Part shown: positions 14,459 through 23,339 of the stretch, piece after piece
Layout of the letters: each line of letters starts with the position of its first letter
Position numbering within the stretch: the stretch's first letter is position 1
Assembly (NCBI RefSeq): GCF_003001815.1
Contig: NZ_PVMZ01000044.1
Location: 1 to 50,179, forward strand
Source: Actinoplanes italicus
GTDB lineage: Bacteria > Actinomycetota > Actinomycetes > Mycobacteriales > Micromonosporaceae
Direction of reading: 5' to 3'
Length of the DNA: 50,179 nucleotides
The notes under the pieces: generated by a model
What the model was told of the DNA's origin: nothing
Databases searched by the model: none
The model's input: only the letters and a program-made list of their open reading frames with translations
Translations under genes and position numbers: made by a program

Positions 14459-17400
14459 ATGGGGCCGGGCCAGACGGTCGACGCGGTCGCGGGGTTCGGG
14501 TATGGCGTTGTCGGCGCTGACATCCACGCGTTCGGCGACGGCATGCCGCTGTATGTCCTCAGGAACCGTGCCGTCGAGCCGCCTGCCGAGTCGGCGTGGC
14601 TCCGGGAGATGCCCAGCCGGATGCTCAACGCCAGGTTCGCGGTCGTCGGCTTCACCGGACGGTCCCGGGAGCTCGCCGGCCTGGACTCCTGGCGGCGCTC
14701 CGGTCCGCGGCTGAGCGCGTTCTGGCTGCACGGGCCCGGCGGCGCCGGGAAGAGCCGGCTGGCCGCACAGGCCGCCGAGCAGGCCGCCGCCGACGGCTGG
14801 AAGGTGATCACGGCGGCGCCGGGGACCGGCAGCGTCCTGCCACCGCCCGGCAGCCAGGACCTGCGCAGCGGCGACGCGCCCGGCGTCCTGCTGATCGTCG
14901 ACTACGCCGACCGGTGGCCGCCGAGTCACCTGGCCTGGCTGCTGCGCAACACGCTCCTGCACCAAGTGGGGCCGACGGTCCGGGTGCTGTTGCTGTCCCG
15001 GACCGCTGACGTGCCGACGGTCCTGCACAACGAGGTGGACCGGGTCGCAGTCCGTCCGCTGTCACCGCTGGCGACCGGCGGCGACGACCGGACCCTGATG
15101 TTCACCGCGGCCCGCGACGACTTCGCCGTCCACTACGGAATCGACCCCGCGGCGGTGCGACCACCCCCGCTGGCCGATGCGGATTTCGGGCTGACCCTGG
15201 CCGTGCACATGGCCGCCCTCGTCGCGGTCGACACCCACGCGACCGGTGCCGCTGCCGGTTCAGCAAAGCGCGGCACGGTCGCCGGCCTGACCATCCACCT
15301 GCTCGACCGGGAGAACCAGCACTGGGCGACACGCCCGATGAGGACCTCGCCGCGGGCGATGAACAGGACCGTCTACACGGCGGCGCTCACCGGTGCCACG
15401 CACCGCCGGGACGGCGTTCGCGTTCTGGACCTGGCGGCGGTGCCCGGCGACCCCGGGCAGGTTCTCGCCGACCACACGCTGCTCTATCCGGCCGCGAACG
15501 GCACCGAGCAGGTCCTGGAGCCGTTGCTGCCGGACCGGCTCGCGGAGGACTTCCTCGCCCTGACCCTGCCCGGCCACACCACCGACTATCCGGGCCAGCC
15601 GTGGGCCGCCGGCACCGCGGCCGCGGTCCTGACGGCCGGCCCGGCGCGTCCCCTGATCTTCCTCATCGCTGCCACCACGCGGTGGGCACACGTCGGCGCC
15701 ACGTTGCTGTACCCGCTGGTGCTCGACCGGCCGGACCTGGTCGTCGCCGCCGGCAGCCCTGCGCTGACCGGGCTCGCCGGGCTCGCCGATGTTCCGGTCG
15801 CCGTGCTGGAAGCCGTGGAGGCCCTTCTGCCCGAAGGGCGTCACATCGACCTGGACGTCGGCGCCGCGGCGATCACTGCCGCCCTCACCCGGCACCGGCT
15901 GGCCCGCACCCGCGACCGCGCCGAGCGGGCGCGGCTGCACCACACGCTGGCCTGGCGCCTGGCCAATGCCGGGGGATACGGCCGGGCGGTGGCCTCCAGC
16001 CGGTGGGCGGTCACCCTGCGTCGTGAGCTCGCCCGTACCGACAGCGGTCACCTGCCCGGCCTGGCGGCGTCGCTGAACAACCTCGCCAACCAGCTGTACG
16101 CGGCCGGCCGTCCCGACCAGGCGGTCCGTGCCGGCCGGGAAGCGATCCGGATTCTGCGCGGGCTGCCCGCCGATCACCGGCCCGAGCTGGCGACCGCACT
16201 GAACAACCTCGGAGCGCTGCTGGCCGGTCAGGGCCGCCGGGCCGCGGCGCTGCGGGCGGGGGAGGAGGCCGTCGCCATCCGGCGGCACCTGCCGGACACC
16301 GATCCGGCCGAACTCGCTGGCGCGCTGAACAACTTGGCCGGCCGCCTGGCCGCGGTCGGCCGCAGGGCCGACGCGCTCGCTCCCGGGCTCGAGTCGATCG
16401 AGCTCCGCCGGAGGCTGGTACGCGCCGACCGTACCGCCCATCTTCCCGATCTTGCCTCGTCCTTGAACAACGTGGCCGTCTGGCTGGCAGGACTGGATCG
16501 GTTGCGGGAGTCGCACGCCGCCACCGAGGAGGCCGCCGAGCTCTACCGGGAGCTGGCACGCCTCAACCCGGGGGCGTACCGGACCGATCTCGCGAGCTGC
16601 CTGAACAACCTCGGGGTGTTGCTGACCAATCTCGGACATCGCCGTGAGGCGCTCGAACCGAGTCTGGAGGCCGTCGACATCCGCCGGCAGCTCGCCCGCG
16701 CCAACCCGAACCGTCACCTGGCCGACCTGGCCGCCCCGCTGAACAACCTCAGCATCCTGCTCGCCGAGCAGGGCCGCCACGAAGACGCGCTCGCCCTCGC
16801 CCGCGAAGCCGTCGACCTTTATCGGGACCTGGTGAAGGTCAACAGCACTGCCCACACACCTGATCTGGCGATGTCGCTGACGACTCTCGCGGCTCGCCTC
16901 TCCGAGTGCGGGTTCCCGGACGAGGGCCTGCCGCTGTGCGCCGAGGCGGCCGCCCTCTACCGGGAACTGTTCGCCACCGAACCTGACGCCTGGCTGCCCG
17001 ATCTCGCGTCGGCGGTGCACACGCTCGGCGTGCTGCTCTCCGAGGTCGGCCGCCCCGCAGAGGCACGGGCGGCGTCCGCCGAGGCGGTCGACCTGCGCCG
17101 GGCACTGGGCCGTCGTGCCGAGCTCGGCCAGTCCCTCACCGTGCTCGCCGCGGTCCTGTCGGAGAACGGCGAGCACGCCGCGGCGTTGCCGGCCGCCGAG
17201 GAGGCCACCGAGATCTACCAGGCACTGACCGATGAGGACCCCGTCGCTCACCGGGCCGATCTGGCATCGGCCCTGACGAATCTCGGCATCATGCAATGGG
17301 AGTACGGCCACCGCGCGCGAGGCGTGGCGACCACGCGCTCCTCGGCCGCCGAATACCGCGCCCTCGGCGGCCACCCGGCGGATCTGGCCGGGGCGCTCAA

Positions 17401-17692
17401 CAACCTCGGTTCCATGCTGTCCGACCTCGGCCGGCACACCGCGGCCCTGTCCGCGGCGAGGGAAGCCGTGGAGATCTACCGGGCGCTCACCGACCCCGCG
17501 GACCTGGCCATGGCCTTGGGGACCTACGCAACGGCCTGCGCCCGCAGCGGCCGTCATCGCGTCGAAGGCCGGCGTGCTGCCGACGAGGCGGTCCGGCTCT
17601 ACGAACGTCTGGCGGCGCGGCGGCCCGAGGCCTTCGGTCACTCGCTGGAGTCGGCGCGACAGACACGCGACATGCTTCTGCGGCACAGTTGA
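14459..17692 (+). CDS. STAND-like P-loop ATPase with TPR array (copy 1)
   Basis: A protein of about 1077 residues. A short N-terminal module (FGYGVVGADIHAFGDG) precedes a conserved linker (WLREMPSRMLNARFAVVGF). The P-loop NTPase has Walker A GPGGAGKS (about 92-99) and Walker B VLLIVDYADRW (about 142-152). A helical middle region follows. From about residue 490 to the end come about twelve TPR units of 42-50 residues with the consensus ALNNLG-LL--GR--AL---EAV-IYR. This is the plan of STAND regulatory ATPases, in which TPRs sense a ligand and nucleotide-driven oligomerisation triggers an output. No catalytic effector domain is visible. ATG 14459 is chosen by alignment with the next gene; in-frame starts extend to 14429. 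Only 4 bases separate it from its paralogue. Confidence 0.8.
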   Translation: MGPGQTVDAVAGFGYGVVGADIHAFGDGMPLYVLRNRAVEPPAESAWLREMPSRMLNARFAVVGFTGRSRELAGLDSWRRSGPRLSAFWLHGPGGAGKSRLAAQAAEQAAADGWKVITAAPGTGSVLPPPGSQDLRSGDAPGVLLIVDYADRWPPSHLAWLLRNTLLHQVGPTVRVLLLSRTADVPTVLHNEVDRVAVRPLSPLATGGDDRTLMFTAARDDFAVHYGIDPAAVRPPPLADADFGLTLAVHMAALVAVDTHATGAAAGSAKRGTVAGLTIHLLDRENQHWATRPMRTSPRAMNRTVYTAALTGATHRRDGVRVLDLAAVPGDPGQVLADHTLLYPAANGTEQVLEPLLPDRLAEDFLALTLPGHTTDYPGQPWAAGTAAAVLTAGPARPLIFLIAATTRWAHVGATLLYPLVLDRPDLVVAAGSPALTGLAGLADVPVAVLEAVEALLPEGRHIDLDVGAAAITAALTRHRLARTRDRAERARLHHTLAWRLANAGGYGRAVASSRWAVTLRRELARTDSGHLPGLAASLNNLANQLYAAGRPDQAVRAGREAIRILRGLPADHRPELATALNNLGALLAGQGRRAAALRAGEEAVAIRRHLPDTDPAELAGALNNLAGRLAAVGRRADALAPGLESIELRRRLVRADRTAHLPDLASSLNNVAVWLAGLDRLRESHAATEEAAELYRELARLNPGAYRTDLASCLNNLGVLLTNLGHRREALEPSLEAVDIRRQLARANPNRHLADLAAPLNNLSILLAEQGRHEDALALAREAVDLYRDLVKVNSTAHTPDLAMSLTTLAARLSECGFPDEGLPLCAEAAALYRELFATEPDAWLPDLASAVHTLGVLLSEVGRPAEARAASAEAVDLRRALGRRAELGQSLTVLAAVLSENGEHAAALPAAEEATEIYQALTDEDPVAHRADLASALTNLGIMQWEYGHRARGVATTRSSAAEYRALGGHPADLAGALNNLGSMLSDLGRHTAALSAAREAVEIYRALTDPADLAMALGTYATACARSGRHRVEGRRAADEAVRLYERLAARRPEAFGHSLESARQTRDMLLRHS

Positions 17693-17696
17693 CCGC

Positions 17697-20660
17697 GTGT
17701 ACGAGCAGAATGTCACCGCGGTCAACGGCTTCGCCTACGGTGCCATCAACGCCGACATCCACGTGTTCGGATCCGGCGAGCCGCTCTATCTGCTGGCGAA
17801 CTGGGAACCCGAACCCCGCTCCGACCCCGACTGGCTCCGGGAACTGCCCAGCCGCATGCTCAACGCCCGCCGCGCGGTCGTCCCGTTCACCCGCCGCGAC
17901 GACGAACTCGCCGACCTGCGCCGCTGGCGCGACAACGGGCCACGACTGCAGGTGCGATGGCTGCACGGCCCGGGCGGGCAGGGCAAGAGCCGGCTCGCCG
18001 CGCACTTCGCGGCCGAATGCGCCGCCACCGGATGGAAGGTGGTCACCGCGCTGCACGGCCCCGACGCCGACCCGCTGCAACCGGGCAGCCAGGACCTGAC
18101 GGTCGACGGCTCACACGGTCTGCTGCTCCTGATCGACTACGCCGACCGGTGGCGGCTGAGCAGTCTGACCTGGCTGCTGAAGAACCGGCTGCTGCACCGG
18201 ATCGGCGTACCGACCCGGATCCTGATGCTGGCCCGGGGCCTCGACGCCTGGCCGGCACTGTGCGCCATCCTGGACACCCACCAGGCCGGGACGTCCAGCA
18301 TGCACCTTCCCGCGCTGTCGGACCGCGACGACCGCGAGGCCATGTTCAGCGTGGCCCGGGACCGGTTCGCGGGCATCTACCGGCTACCCGGCGTGCTGCC
18401 GGACGTGCCGATCGAGGACCCGCAGTTCGGGCTCACTCTCGCTCTGCACATGGCGGCACTGGTGCAGGTCGACGCGGCATCCCACGGGCTGCCGTCCCCG
18501 GCGCCCGGCGACGGGCTCACCCGATACCTGCTCAACCGGGAACAACTGCATTGGCGGCGGTACGGAACACGCCACCGGACGATGAACCAGACCGTCTACA
18601 CCGCCGCGCTGACCGGCTCGCTCGACCGGGCACACGCGGTCTCGGTGCTTCGCCGGCTCAAGATCGGCCCGGACCCGGAACAGGCGCTCGCCGACCACAG
18701 CCGGTGTTACCCACCGGACCATCCGAGGCGGAGCACCGTACTCGAACCCCTGTATCCCGACCGCCTCGCCGAGGACTTCCTCGCCCTGACGGTGCCCGGA
18801 CACACCGTCGACTATCCCGCCCAGCAGTGGGCGCCGCCGATCGCGACGAACCTGCTCACCACCGAGCCCGGAACCCTCACCCGGTCCGTCACCTTCCTGG
18901 CCCACGCCGCCGACCGGTGGCCCCATGTCGGCCGGCAGCTGCTGTATCCACTGCTGCACCGGCATCCCGAACTGGCCCTGCGAGCCGGCGGCACCGCCCT
19001 GACCACGCTCGCCGGCGTCCACCAGATCGAGCTCGAGCTGCTGGAACGCCTCGAACCGCTGCTCCCCGCCGGGCCGCACGTCGACCTCGACATCGCGGCG
19101 GCAGCGATCAGCACGGCCCTCACCCGGGACCGCCTCGCGAAGACGACCGACCCGGCGACCCGGGCCGGGCTCCATCAGACCCACGCCACCCGGCTAGCGA
19201 ACGCAGGCCGGTTCGAGCAGGCCCTGACCGCGACACAGGACGCCGTCGGCATCTACCGTCAGCTCGGTGCCGCCGACGCCGCCACGTACCTGCCCGCACT
19301 CGCCGGGGCACTGGTCGACGCCGGTTTCTGCCTGATCGAAATGGGCCGCCACCGGGACTCCATGGGCTCCAGCACGGAGGCCGCCGATCTCTACCGGACG
19401 CTGGTACGTGCCGACGCGAGCCATCGGGGCGGGCTGGCGACCGCGCTGGACAACCTGGGCATCGCCCACACCGAGCTGAACCAGCCGGAGCTCGCGCTCG
19501 AACCGGTGCGGGAAGCCCTGGAGATCCGCCGGGCCCTGGCCGAGGACCAGCCGAGCCGGTACCGGACGCCCCTGGCGGCATCGCTGATCAACCTGGGCAC
19601 ACTGGCCAGCAGGCTCGGGCGCCGTGATGACGCCCTCGCGTACACCGCCGACGCGGCCGCGATCTATCGGGACCTGACCGCGACCGACCCGGACGCGTAC
19701 CTGCCGGACCTGGCGATGGCACTGGCCAACGTCGCCACGTACACCTCCGAAATGGGCCGGCTCCGGGAAGCGTTCGGCCCGGCGCGGGAAGCGCTCGAGA
19801 TCCGCCGCCGCCTCGCCACCGCCAATCCCGGCGCCTACCGTCCCGCGCTTGCCGCCTCACTGAACTCTCTCGGCGTGCTGTGGTCTCTCGCCGGCCGCCC
19901 GGATCGAGCGCTGGAACCCGCCGAGGAAGCGGTCATCGCCTACCGGAGCCTGGCCGGGACCGATCCGGCAGCCCACGAGGCAGACCTCGCCGGGGCCTTG
20001 ACCAATCTCGGCATCCGGCGCTCGGAGGCAGGCCTGGCGGACCACGCGCTGTCGCCCGCGACCGAGGCCACGGAGATCTACCGGCGGCTCGCCGGTGCCG
20101 ACCCGGCCACGTACCTGCCCGGCCTGGCGGCGTCCCTTCTCAATCTCGCGGCCCGCCACTACGACCTCGACCGGCCGCGGGAGGCCGTCGTACAGGCATC
20201 CGAATCGGTCAGGATCCTGCACCAGGCGGCCGCCGGGAATCCCGGCGCCCACCTGCCGGACCTGGCCACCGCGCTCACCAACCTCGCGGCGTTCCTCCTC
20301 GAAGCCGGCCGTCCTCACGAGGCGATCCGTCCGCAGCGCCGGGCCCTTGCCATCCGCCGGCGACTGGCCGCCACGCTGCCGCAGGCGTTCCTGCCCGGCG
20401 TCGCGAACTCCCTGCTGAACCTGGGCAGCGTGCTGGCCGAGGCGGGCCGGCCCGGGACTGCCGTCCGTCACACGCGTGAGGCTGTCACCATCTACCGGAG
20501 GCTGTCGGAGTCAGACCCGGACGCCTACGGATCGGGCCTCGAGACGGCGCTGCACAACCTGGCGGTCCAGTCCCGGCTGGTCGCCCGCCGGGCGGCGCCG
20601 TCGGTCAGTCGCGCCAGACGACTGCTTTCACCAGCAGTCCACCGTCGTCGATCTGGTTGA
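17697..20660 (+). CDS. STAND-like P-loop ATPase with TPR array (copy 2)
   Basis: A paralogue of the previous protein, about 987 residues, with the same order of parts: N-terminal module (GFAYGAINADIHVFGSG), linker (WLRELPSRMLNARRAVVPF), Walker A GPGGQGKS (91-98), Walker B LLLLIDYADRW (about 142-152), helical region and about ten TPR units. Similarity is strongest in the N-terminal 450 residues, whereas the TPR surfaces differ, as expected if the two sense different ligands or form a hetero-oligomer. The GTG at 17697 aligns with the start of copy 1 and has no strong SD, so coupling to copy 1 is likely. The last 56 bases overlap the convergent gene antisense, giving a basic tail after the final repeat that does not look native. 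Confidence 0.8.
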   Translation: MYEQNVTAVNGFAYGAINADIHVFGSGEPLYLLANWEPEPRSDPDWLRELPSRMLNARRAVVPFTRRDDELADLRRWRDNGPRLQVRWLHGPGGQGKSRLAAHFAAECAATGWKVVTALHGPDADPLQPGSQDLTVDGSHGLLLLIDYADRWRLSSLTWLLKNRLLHRIGVPTRILMLARGLDAWPALCAILDTHQAGTSSMHLPALSDRDDREAMFSVARDRFAGIYRLPGVLPDVPIEDPQFGLTLALHMAALVQVDAASHGLPSPAPGDGLTRYLLNREQLHWRRYGTRHRTMNQTVYTAALTGSLDRAHAVSVLRRLKIGPDPEQALADHSRCYPPDHPRRSTVLEPLYPDRLAEDFLALTVPGHTVDYPAQQWAPPIATNLLTTEPGTLTRSVTFLAHAADRWPHVGRQLLYPLLHRHPELALRAGGTALTTLAGVHQIELELLERLEPLLPAGPHVDLDIAAAAISTALTRDRLAKTTDPATRAGLHQTHATRLANAGRFEQALTATQDAVGIYRQLGAADAATYLPALAGALVDAGFCLIEMGRHRDSMGSSTEAADLYRTLVRADASHRGGLATALDNLGIAHTELNQPELALEPVREALEIRRALAEDQPSRYRTPLAASLINLGTLASRLGRRDDALAYTADAAAIYRDLTATDPDAYLPDLAMALANVATYTSEMGRLREAFGPAREALEIRRRLATANPGAYRPALAASLNSLGVLWSLAGRPDRALEPAEEAVIAYRSLAGTDPAAHEADLAGALTNLGIRRSEAGLADHALSPATEATEIYRRLAGADPATYLPGLAASLLNLAARHYDLDRPREAVVQASESVRILHQAAAGNPGAHLPDLATALTNLAAFLLEAGRPHEAIRPQRRALAIRRRLAATLPQAFLPGVANSLLNLGSVLAEAGRPGTAVRHTREAVTIYRRLSESDPDAYGSGLETALHNLAVQSRLVARRAAPSVSRARRLLSPAVHRRRSG

Positions 20661-21456
20661 CCGACTGCACCCAGCCCGGGTGGCCGGACGACGTGGTGAA
20701 GCAGTACTGCTGGTTGCCGCCGCCGATGAAGCGGTGTTTCGCGGTGTCCTTGGACGCCAGGCGGTGGGTACGGCAGCGGGCGTACGCGCCCTCCTGAGGG
20801 CCGGCGTAACTGTCGTCGTACGTCGCGGAATGCCGGGCGCTGGTGTAGAGGATGTAGCCCCAGTCCAGGTAGAGGTCGGCGTCCGCGGTCTGCTTGTAGA
20901 GCTTCTTGCTCGTGCCGCCGTCGAGGTCCACTCCGGTCTTGGAGTCGAGCGTGACCACGTCGTCGAAGATCACGGGCGGATCGTCCGATGCCGCGCCCTC
21001 CTCCCGTCCGGTGCCGGTGGAGGCGGCCGCGGCAGCCGCGTCCGTGGTCGTCGGCGAGGGCACCGGGCTCGTGGTGGCGGAGGTGGTGGTGCCGAGCGCG
21101 CCGGCCTGCGTCGGCGGCGTCGGCTTGGTGTCGCCGTCCAGGAAGTTGGGCAGGGCGATGAAGAACGCGCCCGCGGTGAATACCGTACCGATCACGGTGG
21201 ACAGCACCACGACCCTGTTGCCTCGCGTCCGACGCGGCGGCGTTGACGGCTCGTTCGGCGGGGAAGCCGGGTGCGAGGCGGCCGCGTCCGGGCTGGGGTA
21301 CCCGTTGCCGCCGACGCCGAGACCGCCGACCCCGTGGCCTGCGCCGCCGACGATGTAGGTCGCGTTGTCGCCGAAGGTGATGCCGCTGGGAGACGGCGGC
21401 GCTGCCCGACGGCCGCGCTGGCGGCGACCGGCGGGATTCTGATCAGAGCGTGGCAC
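20605..21456 (-). CDS. Membrane-anchored protein with unknown extracellular domain
   Basis: A 283-residue protein. The cytoplasmic N-terminus is basic and then Gly-rich (FGDNATYIVGGAGHGVGG). One membrane span follows (VVVLSTVIGTVFTAGAFFIAL), then a Thr/Pro/Ala-rich linker and a C-terminal outer domain of about 120 residues. That domain contains FDDVVTLDSKTGVDLDGG, then LYLDWGYILYTS and Cys in ARCRTHR and QQYCFTT. No enzyme motif is recognised; the domain could be a binding or sensing module. GTG 21456 is supported by AAAGGGG 5 bases upstream. It converges on the second STAND-TPR gene with a 56-base antisense overlap, so the two could influence each other's transcript ends. Confidence 0.65.
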   Translation of the reverse strand: MPRSDQNPAGRRQRGRRAAPPSPSGITFGDNATYIVGGAGHGVGGLGVGGNGYPSPDAAASHPASPPNEPSTPPRRTRGNRVVVLSTVIGTVFTAGAFFIALPNFLDGDTKPTPPTQAGALGTTTSATTSPVPSPTTTDAAAAAASTGTGREEGAASDDPPVIFDDVVTLDSKTGVDLDGGTSKKLYKQTADADLYLDWGYILYTSARHSATYDDSYAGPQEGAYARCRTHRLASKDTAKHRFIGGGNQQYCFTTSSGHPGWVQSVNQIDDGGLLVKAVVWRD

Positions 21457-21629
21457 TGGAGCCCCTTTCCGTGGGCGACCAGTATCGTGACCGCAGGTCG
21501 ATCTCGGAGCCGCCCGGCAGCGGGTTCGACAGCAGGGTTTCCGCAGGTGGAGGTCGTGGTCGACGGTCCCCGCCGGCTCAGGCGCTCCCACCCGCGTCAC
21601 CCGCTCGGAGCGGCTGTTTCCATCGCGCG

Positions 21630-21651
21630 GGGTCGGCCGAATCGCCGACCC
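21630..21651 (-). terminator. Terminator of the FGGY kinase gene
   Basis: GGGTCGGC (21630-21637) and GCCGACCC (21644-21651) pair around a 6-base loop, 30 bases after the stop of the minus-strand kinase gene. Confidence 0.6.
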
Positions 21652-21681
21652 GGTGCCGGAGGGGGATGGGCTGTGCCGGGG

Positions 21682-23163
21682 TCAGTCGCGGATGAGCGTG
21701 TCGTACACCTCGGCGAAGCGGGCGCGCCGCTGGGCGTAGTGCTCGGTGTGGGCGGTCCGGGGCTCGTACGTCCTGCCGGTGGTCCGGGGTGCGCGCGGCA
21801 CGTCCGGAGCCAGCACGTCGAGGGCGAGCAGTGCCGTGCCGCACTGGGTGGCGCGTCGCCGGGTCACGTGCGTGACCGGCCGCCCGAGGACGTCGGCGAG
21901 GATCTGCAGCCACTCCGGCTGGTCGTTGCTGACCCGGCCCGCGGCGGCGACCTGCACGATCTGCGGAGCGGCCGGGTGCAGCTCGTCGGCGACCCGCGCG
22001 TACGTCATGGCCACGCCCTCGAGGATGCCGCGGAACAGCGCGTCGGGGCCGGTGGCCGCGGACACGCCGCCGAAGATCGCCCGTGCGCCACCGGCCCATC
22101 CGGGGGCGCGTTCCCCGGTGAGGTACGGCAGCACGAGCGGCGTGGCGTCGGAAGGCGGTGCCGTGAGCGCTTGCGCCGGCATCGCGTCGAGGCGCAGCGT
22201 GGCCTGCGCCCAGCTGACGGCCCGTCCCACGTCGTTGATCGCCCCGCCGAGCAGGGTCCGCCGCGCGTCGACCCGGTAGTTCCACAGCCCGAACGGCAGC
22301 GGGTCGGCCGGGCCGCCGAGCAGCACCCGCAGCGCGCCGCTGGTGGCCGTCGCCGCGGTGAGCACCGTGGCGTCGGTCGCCCCGGAGCCGATGTTGCTGG
22401 CGAAGCCGTCGGTGATGACCGGGAACCATGCGGCCCGGGCCAGGGCCGGCCAGCGTGCCGGGGCCATCGGCGTCGCCGGCTGCGCCGGGTCGAGCGGCGG
22501 GTTGAAGCGGCCGGGCTCGGTGCCGGCCGCGGCGAGCAGTTCGGCGTCGAGTTCGCCGGTGCGCCGGTCGAGGAGTCCGGTCCATGCGAGCGTCGACGTC
22601 CCGGCGAGCGGCTGTCCGATGAGCCGGGCCAGGACGTATTCGCCCAGTGACCACCAGGCGGCGGCCGCTGCGGCGACGCGGGGTTGTGTCGAGGCGAGCC
22701 AGCGCAGGCGGGGTGCGTGATAGCTGGTGTGCAGGCGGGTGCCGGTGCGCTGCTGCACCACATGCTCGTCGAGTTCCTCCCGGAGCGCGGCGACCTCACC
22801 GGCGCTGCGGGAGTCGGCGTAGGTCAGGCAGGGCGTCAGCGCCCGCCCGGCCGCGTCCACCGCGATCAGCGAGGCCGCGAAGGTGTCCATGGCGACACCG
22901 GCGATGCGGGTGCCGAGCCGCCGGTCGCCGGTCAGCGCGTCCAGGATCTGCGTGATCTCCGTGGTCACCTGCTCCGGGTCGATGACCGAGGTGCCGTCGG
23001 GCGCGACGGTGAAGGCGTGCGGCACCTTGTGCTGAAGGCCGTGGACGCGCCGCCCGGCGGCGTCGTGGACGCCGCCGCGGCTGGCGGTGGAGCCGACGTC
23101 GAGGGCGAGGACCAGCGGGTCCAGGGCCGCGTCGAGCCTGACGGTGTCGTCGTTCCTGGTCAT
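21682..23163 (-). CDS. FGGY-family carbohydrate kinase (gluconokinase/xylulokinase-like)
   Basis: A 493-residue sugar or polyol kinase that would phosphorylate its substrate with ATP as the first cytoplasmic step of catabolism. It has the N-terminal phosphate loop LALDVGSTASRGGV, the catalytic-base region LTYADSRSAGEV, the C-terminal-domain phosphate segment and the adenosine-side signature VAAAGRVSNDQPEWLQ followed by ILADVLGRPV. The tone is closest to gluconate kinases, but the substrate cannot be fixed by eye. The start MTRNDD at 23163 fits the family N-terminus. It is the last gene of a minus-strand set with a transporter and an esterase, but it is separated from the esterase by a hairpin, so it may have its own promoter or be attenuated. 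Confidence 0.85.
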   Translation of the reverse strand: MTRNDDTVRLDAALDPLVLALDVGSTASRGGVHDAAGRRVHGLQHKVPHAFTVAPDGTSVIDPEQVTTEITQILDALTGDRRLGTRIAGVAMDTFAASLIAVDAAGRALTPCLTYADSRSAGEVAALREELDEHVVQQRTGTRLHTSYHAPRLRWLASTQPRVAAAAAAWWSLGEYVLARLIGQPLAGTSTLAWTGLLDRRTGELDAELLAAAGTEPGRFNPPLDPAQPATPMAPARWPALARAAWFPVITDGFASNIGSGATDATVLTAATATSGALRVLLGGPADPLPFGLWNYRVDARRTLLGGAINDVGRAVSWAQATLRLDAMPAQALTAPPSDATPLVLPYLTGERAPGWAGGARAIFGGVSAATGPDALFRGILEGVAMTYARVADELHPAAPQIVQVAAAGRVSNDQPEWLQILADVLGRPVTHVTRRRATQCGTALLALDVLAPDVPRAPRTTGRTYEPRTAHTEHYAQRRARFAEVYDTLIRD

Positions 23164-23302
23164 CGAGCCGTCAGTACCCGCCAATCCTGATCGGCACACG
23201 CACCGAGCGGATGGCGTCGGTGGCGCCCCTCGGCCGGGATGAGTGCCGGGAGGTGGATCCGACGGCTCCGAGGGAGGCCCGATGGCCGACGCCGGAGGAC
23301 TG

Positions 23303-23337
23303 CGCGGGGCCGCCGCACGGGTGGCGGAGGCCCCGCG
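23303..23337 (-). terminator. Terminator of the carboxylesterase gene
   Basis: CGCGGGGCC (23303-23311) pairs with GGCCCCGCG (23329-23337), with inner pairing in the loop. It starts 3 bases after the esterase stop and precedes the kinase gene. Confidence 0.65.
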
Positions 23338-23339
23338 GG

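Noticed and set aside
15260..17725. Minus-strand open frame of about 820 codons over the first STAND-TPR gene
   Set aside because: Repetitive Gln/Gly/Arg-rich translation mirrors the TPR codons of the real gene on the plus strand.
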